Source of the DNA: Deltaproteobacteria bacterium
GTDB lineage: Bacteria; Myxococcota; Myxococcia; Myxococcales; SZAS-1
Length of the DNA stretch: 64,000 nt
Direction of reading: 5' to 3'
Assembly (NCBI GenBank): GCA_018266075.1
Contig: JAFEBB010000020.1
Coordinates: 1-64,000, forward strand
Positions 37,102 through 47,667 of this stretch are shown here, in pieces. Under the pieces are notes generated by a model. It was not told the origin of the DNA, ran no database searches, and saw only the letters and a list, made by a program, of their open reading frames with translations. The position numbers and the translations under genes are program-made. Position 1 is the stretch's first letter; each line of letters begins with the position of its first letter.

Positions 37102-37965
37102 ATGGATTCCTTGGGGTACATCCTCTTTGGCGTCGCGGCGGTCGCCGCGGTCATCTTCTATTTCCTCCGTCAGCAGGACGCCGCGCGCGCCAACGAGCTC
37201 GCTGGTCGCGCCGAGAAGGCCGAGAAGGAGCTCGCCACGCTCAAGCAGGACGGCGGCTCGCGCAAGGAGACCCTGGAGGCCCGCACCAAGGAGCTGGCCG
37301 AAGTGAAGGAGAAGCTCCGCGACGCCAAGAAGCGCCTCCACGAGGAGAAGGAGACCAACCGCAAGAGCGACATCGAGCACGCGGTGGCCCAGACCGAGCG
37401 CGAAGCCCAGGCCCAGATCGAGGCGGCGCGTCGCGAGGCCGCCGAGGCCCAGCTGGAGATCAAGCGGCTGAAGACGGAGCTCGAGACCAAGGGCGCCAAG
37501 CGCCCCAAGACCGAGTCCAAGCCGGTGGAGCAGAAGACGGAGGTCAAGGTCGACCTCGCCGCGCCGGAGACCCCGGCCGCGCCCGTCGAGCCCCAGAAGC
37601 CCCGCGAGCTCACCAAGGTGGAGCAGGATCGCATCTCGCTGCTCGAGCGCCAGGCCGTGAAACAGGCCGAGCGCGTGAAGCAGCTCGAAGAAGACCTGAA
37701 GCGCATGCAGCGCCGCGCCGAGGGCAACGACAAGGTCTACCGCGTGGCCAAGAGCGAGGCCGATCAGGCCCGCGCGCGCATGGCCGGCGTGGAGAAGCGC
37801 ATGAACCAGGCGCTGCTCGAGCTCGACAAGCTCCGCCAGCGTGCATTCAAGGCCGGTCTCACCAACGAGATCGTCTCGGCGCAGGCCGAGGCCGAGGCGG
37901 AGACCGTCAAGGCCGTGGCCACCTCGCCCGCGGACGTGCCGCTGGCGCCCGAGGCGAAGGCCTAG
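37102..37965 (+). CDS. membrane-anchored coiled-coil protein
   Basis: 287 aa. One N-terminal membrane segment (about 4-22, YILFGVAAVAAVIFYFL) is followed by a long Lys/Glu/Ala coiled coil (about 30-150 and 190-265) interrupted by a Pro-rich stretch (about 150-185, APETPAAPVEPQKP). There is no enzymatic domain. Its shape recalls envelope scaffold proteins such as TolA or DivIVA-like spacers, only by shape. Convergent with the lipoprotein gene; a shared terminator separates them. Confidence 0.7.
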   Translation: MDSLGYILFGVAAVAAVIFYFLRQQDAARANELAGRAEKAEKELATLKQDGGSRKETLEARTKELAEVKEKLRDAKKRLHEEKETNRKSDIEHAVAQTEREAQAQIEAARREAAEAQLEIKRLKTELETKGAKRPKTESKPVEQKTEVKVDLAAPETPAAPVEPQKPRELTKVEQDRISLLERQAVKQAERVKQLEEDLKRMQRRAEGNDKVYRVAKSEADQARARMAGVEKRMNQALLELDKLRQRAFKAGLTNEIVSAQAEAEAETVKAVATSPADVPLAPEAKA

Positions 37966-37989
37966 TTCCGTCGAAAGTCGATTCTCTCT

Positions 37990-38027
37990 CGTGGCCCGGG
38001 GCTCGTCCTCGGGCCACGATTGTTTTT
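37990..38027. terminator. intrinsic terminator between convergent genes
   Basis: CGTGGCCCG (37990-37998) / CGGGCCACG (38010-38018), a 9-bp perfect stem followed by ATTGTTTTT. It ends the plus-strand coiled-coil gene; the next gene on the minus strand ends 5 nt further on, and the minus-strand side lacks a T-run. Confidence 0.75.
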
Positions 38028-38031
38028 GGGG

Positions 38032-40053
38032 TTAGTGGCAGGTCCCCGGCGCCGCCACGTTGTTGCTGCCCGTGAGCACCGAGCCCGCGAGCACCTCGTG
38101 GTAGTCGCGGTGCGTGCTGGTGTGCTGCGGCGGGACCTCGTCGAACATCATGTTCGTGGTGTCCACGATGGTCGTCGAGGGCAGGGTGGGCAGCGCGGAG
38201 ACGTATACGCCGTAGGCCGTTCCGCCGTCGCCGCTGTAGCAGATGGCCTCGTTGATCTGGCCGGTGCCCGCGGTGAAGTCCCACCACGCGGTGGCGTTGT
38301 TGGGCGCGGGCGCCGCGGTGGAGCTCACGAAGAACTGCGCTTGCCCGTTCGCGTACGCGTGCACGCCGGTCATCTGCGCGAGCACCGCCTGGCCGTCGAA
38401 GACCACGCCGCCAGCGGGGCTGGGGTTGCCGCCCACCGCCGTGCCCAAGAGGCTCTCGGCGTTGGCCGCCACGTCGACGCTGTCCAGCGACCAGGCGACG
38501 TGGTTCGCGTCGCTCGCCGTGCTCCGGCCGCCGAGGTACACGCCCGCGCTGCCGTTGAACCACGCGGTCACGCCCTGGAGGTTCAGCGACACCGACTCGG
38601 CGTTGTTGTCGGTGTTGGCCCAGATGCCGTAGCTGCTGTTCTGGTTGAAGGTGCTCCCGCTCACCGTGACGTCGCCGGACTGGACGAGGAGTCCCGTGGT
38701 GTTCGGCGCGAGCACGCCGAAGGCGCTCTGATCCACCGTGACCGGGGTCGCGTCGAGGGTGGACACACGCATGCCCACCACGCAGCGGTAGGCATCGACC
38801 GTGTCCACGCTGGCGGCGCAGTGTCCGGCGACGCTGAGGCAGGTGTCGGCCTGCGGGGTGCCCGTGCCTCCCGAGCCGTCGAAGCGGACGGCCTCGAGCT
38901 GCACGCCGCCGTCGTCGCTGCACGCGACAATCGTGCTTCCCGGCTGTCCCACCGGCAGGCCGAAGGTCACGCCCCGAACCACGTCGCCCGCGCTGAGGTC
39001 CACCCAGGGTGAGGACGACGGCGTCGCTGCCGCGTTCCAGAAGTACGCGCGCGCGTCGCACGCGGTGGCGCTGGAGCAGGCGTCATTGGTGATGGTGAGG
39101 TTGGGCGGGAGCTGCAAGTTGGGCTGGGCCTGCACGAACTTGCCGGGCGAGGCCGGTCCCGCGAGCGCCCAGGTCACCGTGCCCGAGCCCGATACGTCCG
39201 CGGTCACGCCGCCGTCGGTGAGCCAGGTGGGCTCGTTGCGCCCCGACACGCCGCCGCCGTCCTGCGCCACGTAGGCGAAGCCGTTGAGCACGTTCGGGGT
39301 CACCACGTCGCCCGCGTTGTAGCTGGCGCCGGCCTGCCACGCTGCGGGCAAGCTCACGCCGGTCAGCCGGATCGTGGCGGGTGTCCCGCCGTCGCCGGCG
39401 ACGCGTGCCAAGGCGTCCGACAGCAGGTGGAAGCTGCACGCAGTCGGCGCGGGCGCGCCGGTGGGCGACACGCCCGCGTCGGGGCCGCCGTCGCCGAGGA
39501 AGACGTAGAACGTCGGCGGCGCGCCGGCATCGTAGTCCGCGCACACGCACGCGCCGGCTGCGCACACCAAGCCGCCCGCCGAGCAGTCCGTGGCCGAGGC
39601 CCACACCGCGCAGCCCGCGTCGTCATGGCCGCTACAGGTGAGGATGGTGGTGCCATCGCCGGCGCAGCTCGGGCCCGCATCGGCCGCGCAGCCGCCGCCC
39701 ACCTCGACCGCCGGATCGGGGCAGAGGGTGCCGCTCGAACCGCTCGAGCCGCTCGACGATCCCGACGACGAGCCGCTGCTGCCGCTCGAGCTGCCGCTGC
39801 CGGTGGAGCCGCTGGAGCCGGTGCTGGCGCTGGCGGTGCTGGCGCCGCTCGAGCCGCTGGAGGTCGTGGCCGAGGTGGAACCGCTGGAGACTTCACAGTG
39901 GCCAAAGCCGTTGGTGTCGGCGCTGTCGTGGGTGCAGAAGGGCGTCTCGGTGGGGCAGTCCGCGTCGACGTTGCAGAGCGCGCCCTCGAGCTTGACCGAG
40001 CAGCCGCCGAGGACAATCGCCGCGAGCGCGGCGAGCAGGGTAGAGCGCTTCAT
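38032..40053 (-). CDS. lipoprotein with Cys module, Ser/Gly stalk and beta-helix-like domain
   Basis: 673 aa. The lipobox MKRSTLLAALAAIVLGGCS gives an acylated Cys at 18. Next is a small cysteine module (CNVDADCPTETPFC), then a ~55-residue Ser/Gly/Thr stalk (about 56-108), then a second Cys cluster, then a large domain with short repeated strand-turn units (VTVSGSTFNQNSSYGIWAN, VDVAANAESLLG) resembling a right-handed parallel beta helix. Surface exposed. Overlaps the PEGA gene by one base (TGATG), so coupled to it. Confidence 0.8.
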   Translation of the reverse strand: MKRSTLLAALAAIVLGGCSVKLEGALCNVDADCPTETPFCTHDSADTNGFGHCEVSSGSTSATTSSGSSGASTASASTGSSGSTGSGSSSGSSGSSSGSSSGSSGSSGTLCPDPAVEVGGGCAADAGPSCAGDGTTILTCSGHDDAGCAVWASATDCSAGGLVCAAGACVCADYDAGAPPTFYVFLGDGGPDAGVSPTGAPAPTACSFHLLSDALARVAGDGGTPATIRLTGVSLPAAWQAGASYNAGDVVTPNVLNGFAYVAQDGGGVSGRNEPTWLTDGGVTADVSGSGTVTWALAGPASPGKFVQAQPNLQLPPNLTITNDACSSATACDARAYFWNAAATPSSSPWVDLSAGDVVRGVTFGLPVGQPGSTIVACSDDGGVQLEAVRFDGSGGTGTPQADTCLSVAGHCAASVDTVDAYRCVVGMRVSTLDATPVTVDQSAFGVLAPNTTGLLVQSGDVTVSGSTFNQNSSYGIWANTDNNAESVSLNLQGVTAWFNGSAGVYLGGRSTASDANHVAWSLDSVDVAANAESLLGTAVGGNPSPAGGVVFDGQAVLAQMTGVHAYANGQAQFFVSSTAAPAPNNATAWWDFTAGTGQINEAICYSGDGGTAYGVYVSALPTLPSTTIVDTTNMMFDEVPPQHTSTHRDYHEVLAGSVLTGSNNVAAPGTCH

Positions 40054-40961
40054 CAGAACGAACCCTCGACGAAGAAGAGCGTCACCGCGGCGACCCCGGC
40101 GACGGCGCCCACGCCGTAGCAGACGTTGGACACCATCTGCTGGGTATGGGCCGAGTTGTAGGCGTTGGTGTTGAGCGTCCCGAGGCTGGTGACGCCCGAG
40201 TGCTTCGAGGCGTCGTGCAGGGTGTTCGCGTTGTTCTGTGCGCTGATGCCCATGACCACGCCGCCGGCGATCGCCGCGGCCGCTACGCCCGCGGCCACCC
40301 AGGTGTACACGCGGTGCGGCTCGGGGCTGACGTTCTGGTTGAGCCCGCCAGCGGGGCCGTCGTGCTTCTCTTCCGGGTGCGCATCGGCGCGCGGCGTGAG
40401 GTCGGCGGTGGCGTGCAGGGCCACGCTGAGCTCCAGCGAGCGATCGGCGGCGATGGTCACCTTGCGCGTGTCGGGCGCGAACCCCGGCGCCTCGACTTTG
40501 ACTTCGTGCTGGCCTGGCGCGAGCTCCACCGACATCGGCGAGGCCCCGTGCGACACGCCGTCCACCGACACGGTGGCGCCGGAGGGCTCGGAGTAGACGA
40601 CGAGCTGCTGCACGCCCTTCTGCTGCAAGCGCTTCTCGAGGTTCGCGATGGCCGTCTCGACGGTGGCCTTGTCCTCGGCGTTGGGCGTCTCGCGCAGATA
40701 GAGGTGGTAGTTGCGCAGCGCGCTGGGGATGTCGCCGAGCTTCTCGTAGCACTGGGCGATGTTGTAGCGGAGCACGCCTGCCGGCCTGGCCTGGTACGCG
40801 GCGTCGAACTCGTGGATGGCGGTGGTGTAGTCCGCCTTGCGGTACGCGTCGGTGCCAGCCTTGAAGTGGGCCTTGGCGTCCTCGAGCGCGTCGGCGCGGG
40901 CGAGGCCGGGCACGGCGGCGAGCAGCGCCGTGGCGGAGAGCAGAGTCCAGAGCAGCTTCAT
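40053..40961 (-). CDS. TPR and PEGA-domain envelope protein
   Basis: 302 aa from the ATG at 40961 (AAGGA 7 nt ahead). Signal peptide (1-22), TPR helices (about 25-110, YTTAIHEFDAAYQARPAGVLRY), a PEGA domain (about 118-185, LVVYSEPSGATVSVDGVSHG), a linker and two C-terminal hydrophobic segments (about 220-240, 280-298). PEGA domains are extracytoplasmic, often linked to cell-surface or kinase proteins. It sits 44 nt after the kinase gene and overlaps the lipoprotein, so the three genes look like one operon. Confidence 0.85.
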   Translation of the reverse strand: MKLLWTLLSATALLAAVPGLARADALEDAKAHFKAGTDAYRKADYTTAIHEFDAAYQARPAGVLRYNIAQCYEKLGDIPSALRNYHLYLRETPNAEDKATVETAIANLEKRLQQKGVQQLVVYSEPSGATVSVDGVSHGASPMSVELAPGQHEVKVEAPGFAPDTRKVTIAADRSLELSVALHATADLTPRADAHPEEKHDGPAGGLNQNVSPEPHRVYTWVAAGVAAAAIAGGVVMGISAQNNANTLHDASKHSGVTSLGTLNTNAYNSAHTQQMVSNVCYGVGAVAGVAAVTLFFVEGSF

Positions 40962-41005
40962 CGGTTGTCCTTGCGGTCGGCCCGGCGGTGGTGCGGGCAC
41001 GGGCG

Positions 41006-42820
<1,815 letters not shown>

Positions 42821-42882
42821 CGAGCCAGCGAGACTAGCAACCCGATCGCCACGCGCCAAAAGAATGACGGTGCGCGAAAACT

Positions 42883-43632
42883 TCAGGCTCCGGTGGGGGC
42901 GAGCGCGGGCAGCGGCTCGGAGGCGAAGCGGGTGAACGGCAAGCCGCCGATCGTGCGGCCCACGCTGCCCAGGAAGCCCCAGATCGCCTGGGTGAAGCCG
43001 CCCGGAACGAGGTTGTGCTCGAAGGCGTATCGCATCATCGCCTCCTGGTTCTCGCGGAACGCCTCGGCCTCGAGGTTGCGCAGCCGCACGATCTCCGCCT
43101 CGCGCTGGGCGTCGTCGGGCAGGTACTTCTTGGCCACGGCGTGGCAGTAGCGGAGGTGGCGGGCCTCGTCCTTGGAGATCTGCACGAACACGTCCGCCGA
43201 CTCGGGATCGATCGGCCGGAACGCCTGCTCCAGCAGCGCGAACTGGTTCAGCGCGCGCTCCTCGATCACCAGCAGCACCAGGTACGCCATGGCCGCGTCG
43301 CGCTCGGTGGTGATGGGCTTGCTCAAGAAGCCGCCGGTCCGGGCGTCGATGCGATCCAGCAGGCGCAGCTCGGGCGGCGCGGGGTGCAGCGTGCCGCCGT
43401 TGCGGATGGCCGCGTCGCCGAAGAGCTTCTGGTGCCGCAGCTCATCGTCGCGGTGGCGCTGCACCACCTTCTTGAGCGCGTCGTCGGTCACCAGGCCCTC
43501 GATGGCGTCGAAGATGCGGCCCTCGTCGGAGCCCTCGGCGTCGGAGGCCAGATTGAGGATGTGCGCCCGGCCCTGGGGCGTCGAGGCGAGCATGCTGGCG
43601 AAGCGGACGGTGAGGCGATCGGTGAACTTCAT
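42883..43632 (-). CDS. ferritin-like diiron domain protein
   Basis: 249 aa all-helical protein. ExxH pairs for a dinuclear iron centre are visible: E64-x-x-H67 in RDDELRHQKL, E124/E125 in LVIEERALNQF, E156-x-x-H159 in KDEARHLRYC. This suits the ferritin-like superfamily (rubrerythrin/COQ7-type). Substrate or role unknown: oxidative stress or hydroxylation. Shine-Dalgarno AAGGAG 7 nt before ATG. Its promoter carries a second copy of the TetR operator (43665-43693), so the TetR protein next door probably represses it. They are 106 nt apart on the same strand. Confidence 0.85.
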   Translation of the reverse strand: MKFTDRLTVRFASMLASTPQGRAHILNLASDAEGSDEGRIFDAIEGLVTDDALKKVVQRHRDDELRHQKLFGDAAIRNGGTLHPAPPELRLLDRIDARTGGFLSKPITTERDAAMAYLVLLVIEERALNQFALLEQAFRPIDPESADVFVQISKDEARHLRYCHAVAKKYLPDDAQREAEIVRLRNLEAEAFRENQEAMMRYAFEHNLVPGGFTQAIWGFLGSVGRTIGGLPFTRFASEPLPALAPTGA

Positions 43633-43664
43633 GGCGAGGCTCCTTGGGTTCGGCCGGGTAGTAC

Positions 43665-43693
43665 AACTGACTGCATTGGTTTTCTGGTCAATC
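43665..43693. promoter_or_regulatory. second TetR operator, upstream of the ferritin-like gene
   Basis: AACTGACT (43665-43672), 13 nt, GGTCAATC (43686-43693). Compared with the 44345-44373 operator, 6 of 8 left and 7 of 8 right bases match, with identical spacing. It sits 33-61 nt upstream of the ferritin-like ATG, over the promoter. Confidence 0.6.
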
Positions 43694-43738
43694 GTGGGCG
43701 TGGCACGTTTCGCTGCGGCTGCAGATGAAAAGGGAGGG

Positions 43739-44344
43739 CTAGGAGTGGTGGTGGCCGTGCGTCCGGGGCTTGAGCCCGTTCAGCACCAGGTCCACGCCCG
43801 ACTTCCCGCGCTTCGCGAAGCGCTCAGCGCGGTCGGCGTGGTGGCCGTGGAAGATGAAGGTGGAGAGCTGGACGTCCTGGAGGATGCTCGCGACCTCGTC
43901 GATGTCGATGTCGTCGCGGAAGACCTTCTGCTTGATGCCGATGCGCAAGATCTCGCGGACGTTGGCGCCGCCGAGCTCGCGCAGGCCGTCGATGCGGTCG
44001 TGCCAGCCGGAGACGAGGAGCAGCGGGCAGTCGCCGTAGAGCAGGTCACGCACGAGCGGGTGGTGCTCGAGCCGCTGGGCGGAGGTGATCGCCGCGAGCG
44101 GGATGAGCTGGTCGGCCGGCACGGCGGGGTCGATCACCTGCGAGACCTCGGCGGTCCAGGCCTGAACCTCGCGGCGGAGCGCCTGGTAGAAGAGGTCTTC
44201 CTTGGACTCGGCGGCCAGGTAGATGGTGCCCTTGGCCACGCCCGCGCGCTTGGCGATCTCGTCGACGGACGCCTTCTTGAACCCGAACTGGGTGAAGGCC
44301 CGAACCGCCTCGGACAGGATGCACTCGCGCTTGGCTTGCTCCAT
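43739..44344 (-). CDS. TetR-family transcriptional repressor
   Basis: 201 aa. N-terminal HTH is typical: ILSEAVRAFTQFGFKKASVDEIAKRAGVAKGTIYLAAESKEDLF (residues 9-52, only outlined). The C-terminal ligand domain is not of a recognised class. The protein ends HGHHHS, a short His-rich tail. The promoter (TTGACA-N17-TAGATT) is almost entirely covered by its operator, and the ATG lies right at the predicted start, so the mRNA would be leaderless. It likely represses itself and the ferritin-like gene. Confidence 0.93.
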   Translation of the reverse strand: MEQAKRECILSEAVRAFTQFGFKKASVDEIAKRAGVAKGTIYLAAESKEDLFYQALRREVQAWTAEVSQVIDPAVPADQLIPLAAITSAQRLEHHPLVRDLLYGDCPLLLVSGWHDRIDGLRELGGANVREILRIGIKQKVFRDDIDIDEVASILQDVQLSTFIFHGHHADRAERFAKRGKSGVDLVLNGLKPRTHGHHHS

Positions 44345-44373
44345 GACTGACCAAATCTAAGAAACGGTCAGTC
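44345..44373. promoter_or_regulatory. TetR operator at its own start
   Basis: GACTGACC (44345-44352) and GGTCAGTC (44366-44373), a perfect dyad with a 13-nt centre. It overlaps the -10 and most of the spacer of the tetR promoter, so binding would shut off transcription. Confidence 0.75.
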
Positions 44374-44382
44374 GGGTGTCAA
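44354..44382 (-). promoter_or_regulatory. sigma-70 promoter of the tetR gene
   Basis: TTGACA (44377-44382 on the minus strand), 17-nt spacer, TAGATT (44354-44359). The predicted start is at the ATG (44342-44344), so no leader remains for a Shine-Dalgarno. The best sigma-70 match in the window. Confidence 0.7.
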
Positions 44383-44490
44383 GGCGACCCTCGCGGGGAA
44401 GTGAGCGGAACGCTGGCATCGGCCGAACGAACCACGACCCACGATCGGGCGAAATTGACCGTGTCCCAGGCGGGTGTTACGCACCTCGCC

Positions 44491-46173
44491 ATGCTTCCGC
44501 GCTTGCTCGTCGCCTCACTCGCCGTGCTCGCGCTCGCCGGCTGCAAGAAGCCCAAGCCGCCGCCCGCCAAGCCCGCTGAGCCCAAGGTCGACACCGCGTT
44601 CGTCGAGGGCGCCTGGTCGCCGGCGCTGCTCGAGGGAACGCCCAAGCAGGGCGGCACGCTCGTGGTGCGCTTGCCGCTCGAGCCGTCGTCGCTGAACCGG
44701 ATCATCGCGTCGGATCTGTGGCTCACGCGCATGGTGCGGCCGGCCGTGTACGAGACCCTGCTGCGCGTCGACGGCGCCACCCAGCCCGAGTACCCGCTCC
44801 GGCCCTGCCTGGCCACGGGCTACGACGAATCGCCCGACCACCTCACGTACACGTTCCACCTTCGCCAGGGCGTGAAGTTCCACGACGGCGCGCCGTTCAC
44901 CGCGAAGGATGTCGTCGCCACGTTCGACAAGCTGATGAACCCCAAGGTGAACGCCCAGTCCATGCGCGCGCTCGTGGAAGGGCTCACCAGCTGGAAGGCG
45001 CTCGACCCGTACACCGTGGAGTTCAAGTTCAAGGAGCCGTTCTACCTGGCGCTCCGGCAGCTCGCGGCGAGCGTGCCCATCATGCCCGCCTCGATCGAGA
45101 AGCTCTCGGCCGAGGAGTTCAACACCCAGGCGCCCATCAACCGGGCGCCGAATGGGACGGGGCCGTGGCGCTTCGAGAAGTGGACCACCGGCCAGGAGAT
45201 CGCCTTCGTCCGCAACGACGCCTACTGGGACGACACCCGCAAGCCGCACCTCGACAAGCTCGTCTTCCGCGTGGTGGGCGACGTGGACGCCGCGTACGAG
45301 CAGATGGCCGCGGGCGAGCTCGACGTGCTCCCCAACATCCAGGCCAAGCAGTGGGTGCGCATGGGCGATGACCCGCGCGTGGTGGCCAACTACCGGCGCT
45401 TCCGCTACTTCAACAACAACTACGGCTTCCTCGCCTGGAACGAGAAGCGGCCGGTCTTCGCCGACAAGCGCGTGCGCCTCGCGCTGGCCGAGCTCTTCGA
45501 TCAAGACAGCTTCAACGAGAACCTCGCCTACGGCCTGGAGCTGCGCACCGAGTGCATCTTCTTCGAGGCCTCGCCGGCCTGCGATCCGGAGATGAAACCG
45601 ATCCGTTATGATCCCGAAGACGCCAAGAAGCAGCTCGTGGCCGCCGGCTGGGCGGATCACGACGGCGACGGCATCCTCGACAAGGACGGCGAGCCCTTCC
45701 GGTTCCGGCTCATGGTGCCGCCGGGCAACGAGAAGCTCGTGGCCATGGCCACCGTGCTGCAGCAGGCCTACCAGGCCGTGGGCATCGACATGCAGATCGA
45801 GAAGCCCGAGTGGACGGTGATGCTCAAGCGCATGCACGAGCACGACTTCGACGCGGCGACCATGCTCTGGGGCCTCAACGACGTGGAGGGCGACCCGTAC
45901 CAGGTGTGGCACTCCAGCCAGGCCAAGGGCGGCTCCAACTGGGTGAGCTTCGACGACCCCGCGGCCGACAAGCTCATCGAGCAAGGCCGCCGCGAGTTCG
46001 ACCCGACCAAGCGCAACCTCATCTGGCGCGCGCTCGGCCGCGAGATCCACGACCAGCAGCCGTACATGATGCTCACCGTGCGTCCGGAGCTGGAGGCGGT
46101 GCGCAAGCCGTTTCGCGGGATGAAGCCCTCGCTCGCGTACTACGACTTCTCCACCTGGTGGCTGGACCAGTAG
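44491..46173 (+). CDS. ABC peptide-transporter substrate-binding lipoprotein (orphan)
   Basis: 560 aa. The lipobox VLALAGC places the lipid-modified Cys at 18. The rest matches SBP family 5 (OppA/DppA): KQGGTLVVRLPLEPSSLNR, YTFHLRQGVKFHDGAPFTAKDVVATF, APNGTGPWRFEKW, RVRLALAELFDQDSF. Binds oligopeptides or nickel-type ligands in the periplasm. No permease or ATPase gene is next to it, so it is an orphan within the window. A TTGACC-N17-TACGCA site (44455-44483) just before the ATG may be a promoter. GNAT follows after 6 nt. Confidence 0.9.
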   Translation: MLPRLLVASLAVLALAGCKKPKPPPAKPAEPKVDTAFVEGAWSPALLEGTPKQGGTLVVRLPLEPSSLNRIIASDLWLTRMVRPAVYETLLRVDGATQPEYPLRPCLATGYDESPDHLTYTFHLRQGVKFHDGAPFTAKDVVATFDKLMNPKVNAQSMRALVEGLTSWKALDPYTVEFKFKEPFYLALRQLAASVPIMPASIEKLSAEEFNTQAPINRAPNGTGPWRFEKWTTGQEIAFVRNDAYWDDTRKPHLDKLVFRVVGDVDAAYEQMAAGELDVLPNIQAKQWVRMGDDPRVVANYRRFRYFNNNYGFLAWNEKRPVFADKRVRLALAELFDQDSFNENLAYGLELRTECIFFEASPACDPEMKPIRYDPEDAKKQLVAAGWADHDGDGILDKDGEPFRFRLMVPPGNEKLVAMATVLQQAYQAVGIDMQIEKPEWTVMLKRMHEHDFDAATMLWGLNDVEGDPYQVWHSSQAKGGSNWVSFDDPAADKLIEQGRREFDPTKRNLIWRALGREIHDQQPYMMLTVRPELEAVRKPFRGMKPSLAYYDFSTWWLDQ

Positions 46174-46179
46174 CCCATC

Positions 46180-46686
46180 ATGCGCGAGCTCGAGACCGAT
46201 CGGCTGCTCCTGCGGCCGCTGACGCCCGACGACCTCCCCTGGATCGCCGAGCTCTACGCCGACCCCGAGATCGGCCGGTGGCTGGGCGGCACGCGCACGC
46301 GCGCCCAGGCCGCCGAGAGCCTCGACCGCATGTGGAACCTGTTCCGCGAGCAGGGCTTCGGGCTCATGGCCGCGGTGGAGAAGCTCACCGGGCAGTGCAT
46401 CGGCCGGTGCGGCTACCTCGTGCAGAGCGTCGAGGGCCGCCAGGAGCTGGAGCTGGCGTGGGCGATCGCGCGCGAGCGGTGGGGGCGCGGCTTTGCGACG
46501 GAGGCCGCGGCGGCGTTGCGCGACCACGCGTTCGGCGCGATGGGGCGAGAGCGGGTGATCTCGCTGGTGCGCCCCGAGAACGTTGCGTCGGCCGCGGTGG
46601 CGAAGAAGATCGGCATGCAGGTGGAAGGCGAGGTGCCCTTCCGCGGCGACGTGGTGGATCTCTGGGCGCTCGCGAAACCTTCCTGA
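46180..46686 (+). CDS. GNAT-family N-acetyltransferase (RimJ/RimL type)
   Basis: 168 aa. MRELETDRLLLRPLTPDDLPWIAELYADPEIGRWLGG is the RimJ/RimL opening; the acetyl-CoA segment is ELAWAIARERWGRGFATEAAAALRDHAF (Gln/Arg-x-x-Gly-x-Gly/Ala form), and the Asn of RPENVASAAVAKKIGM is typical. It could acetylate a ribosomal protein N-terminus, a small amine or an antibiotic. It starts 6 nt after the binding-protein gene. Confidence 0.9.
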   Translation: MRELETDRLLLRPLTPDDLPWIAELYADPEIGRWLGGTRTRAQAAESLDRMWNLFREQGFGLMAAVEKLTGQCIGRCGYLVQSVEGRQELELAWAIARERWGRGFATEAAAALRDHAFGAMGRERVISLVRPENVASAAVAKKIGMQVEGEVPFRGDVVDLWALAKPS

Positions 46687-46701
46687 TCCCCGCGAATCTC
46701 C

Positions 46702-46730
46702 TTGCCAGCCGCGGCCCACCGCAATTAGCT
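46702..46730 (+). promoter_or_regulatory. sigma-70-like promoter of the MBL gene
   Basis: TTGCCA (46702-46707), 17-nt spacer, TTAGCT (46725-46730), 25 nt before the ATG at 46756. Moderate match in GC-rich DNA. Confidence 0.35.
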
Positions 46731-46755
46731 GCGGGCCGTTCACAGGGAGACCCTC

Positions 46756-47643
46756 ATGCGAATCTTGAAGGCAGTTCTTGGAAGCGCCGTGATGTTCCTC
46801 GCCGCGTCGGCCCTCGCCGCGGGTGCTCCTCCGCCCGCTCACCCGACCGGTGCGCCCGCTGGAGGCCACGTTGGCCCGGTGAACGCCAAGCCTCCTCCGG
46901 CAGGCGCCCCGAAGGGCAACGCCGGTGGCGCGGGAAAGGCCGAGGTGACCTGGTGGGGCCACGCCGCGTTCATCGTGAAGAGCCCGGGCGGCGCCATCAT
47001 CGCCATCGATCCCTGGCTGCAGAATCCGCGCGCTCCGCAGGGCGCCCCGCAGCCGGACGCGCTCGACGCCATCCTCGTCACCCACGCGCACTCCGACCAC
47101 GTGGGCAACACGCTCGACCTCGCGACGAAGACGCAGGCAACGGTCGTCGGCTCGTACGAGCTCATCGCGCAGCTGGGCGTGGCCAAGGGCAACGGCCTCA
47201 ACGCCGGCGGCTCCATGCGCATCAAGGACGTGACCATCACGGCCGTGCCCGCGGTGCACTCGAGCGGCTACGTGGCCAACCCGGCGGACCAGACCGCGAA
47301 GCCCGTCTACGGCGGCGCGCCGCTGGGCTACATCATCGCCATCGACCACGGCACGACCCTCTACCACGCGGGCGACACCGACTACTTCGCGGGCATGAGC
47401 TACATCGCCGAGCGCTTCAAGCCCACCGTGGCCATGCTGCCCATCGGCGGCCAGTACACCATGGACCCCATGGGCGCCGCGTACGCCGCCAAGGCCCTCA
47501 AGGTGAAGACCGTGGTGCCCATGCACTTCGGCACCTTCCCTGCGCTCTCGGGCACCCCGGCCGATCTGACCGCGGCCATCAAGACCGTGCACGCCACCTC
47601 GAAGGTCGAGGAGCTCCAGCCCGGCGTGGCCACCTGGCTGTAG
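46756..47643 (+). CDS. exported metallo-beta-lactamase-fold hydrolase (UPF0173-like)
   Basis: 295 aa with a signal peptide (about 1-22, FLAASALAAG) and a Pro/Gly-rich spacer. MBL motifs HAHSDHVG (110-117, metal ligands), then AVPAVHSSG (near 176) and AGDTDYFAGM (near 203), and MHFGTFP near the end are in the UPF0173/UlaG order. Hydrolyses an unknown ester or lactone. Signal-peptide-bearing members of this family are less common. Shine-Dalgarno GGGAG 6 nt ahead. Confidence 0.88.
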   Translation: MRILKAVLGSAVMFLAASALAAGAPPPAHPTGAPAGGHVGPVNAKPPPAGAPKGNAGGAGKAEVTWWGHAAFIVKSPGGAIIAIDPWLQNPRAPQGAPQPDALDAILVTHAHSDHVGNTLDLATKTQATVVGSYELIAQLGVAKGNGLNAGGSMRIKDVTITAVPAVHSSGYVANPADQTAKPVYGGAPLGYIIAIDHGTTLYHAGDTDYFAGMSYIAERFKPTVAMLPIGGQYTMDPMGAAYAAKALKVKTVVPMHFGTFPALSGTPADLTAAIKTVHATSKVEELQPGVATWL

Positions 47644-47667
47644 TATTTAGTTAAAGAGTAGCTCCGG

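Noticed and set aside
39700-39900. DNA tandem repeat in the lipoprotein gene
   Set aside because: The repeated codons encode a Ser/Gly stalk; it is a coding low-complexity run, not an independent DNA repeat. The same holds at 62080-62280.
42836-42851. sigma-54-like site upstream of the Ser/Thr kinase (TGGCGAT-CGGG-TTGCT)
   Set aside because: The -12 half is good, but the -24 element has three mismatches and it would leave a leader of only about 5 nt.
44515-47592. 1025-codon open frame on the minus strand across the binding protein, GNAT and MBL genes
   Set aside because: It crosses three good plus-strand genes and has no family likeness.
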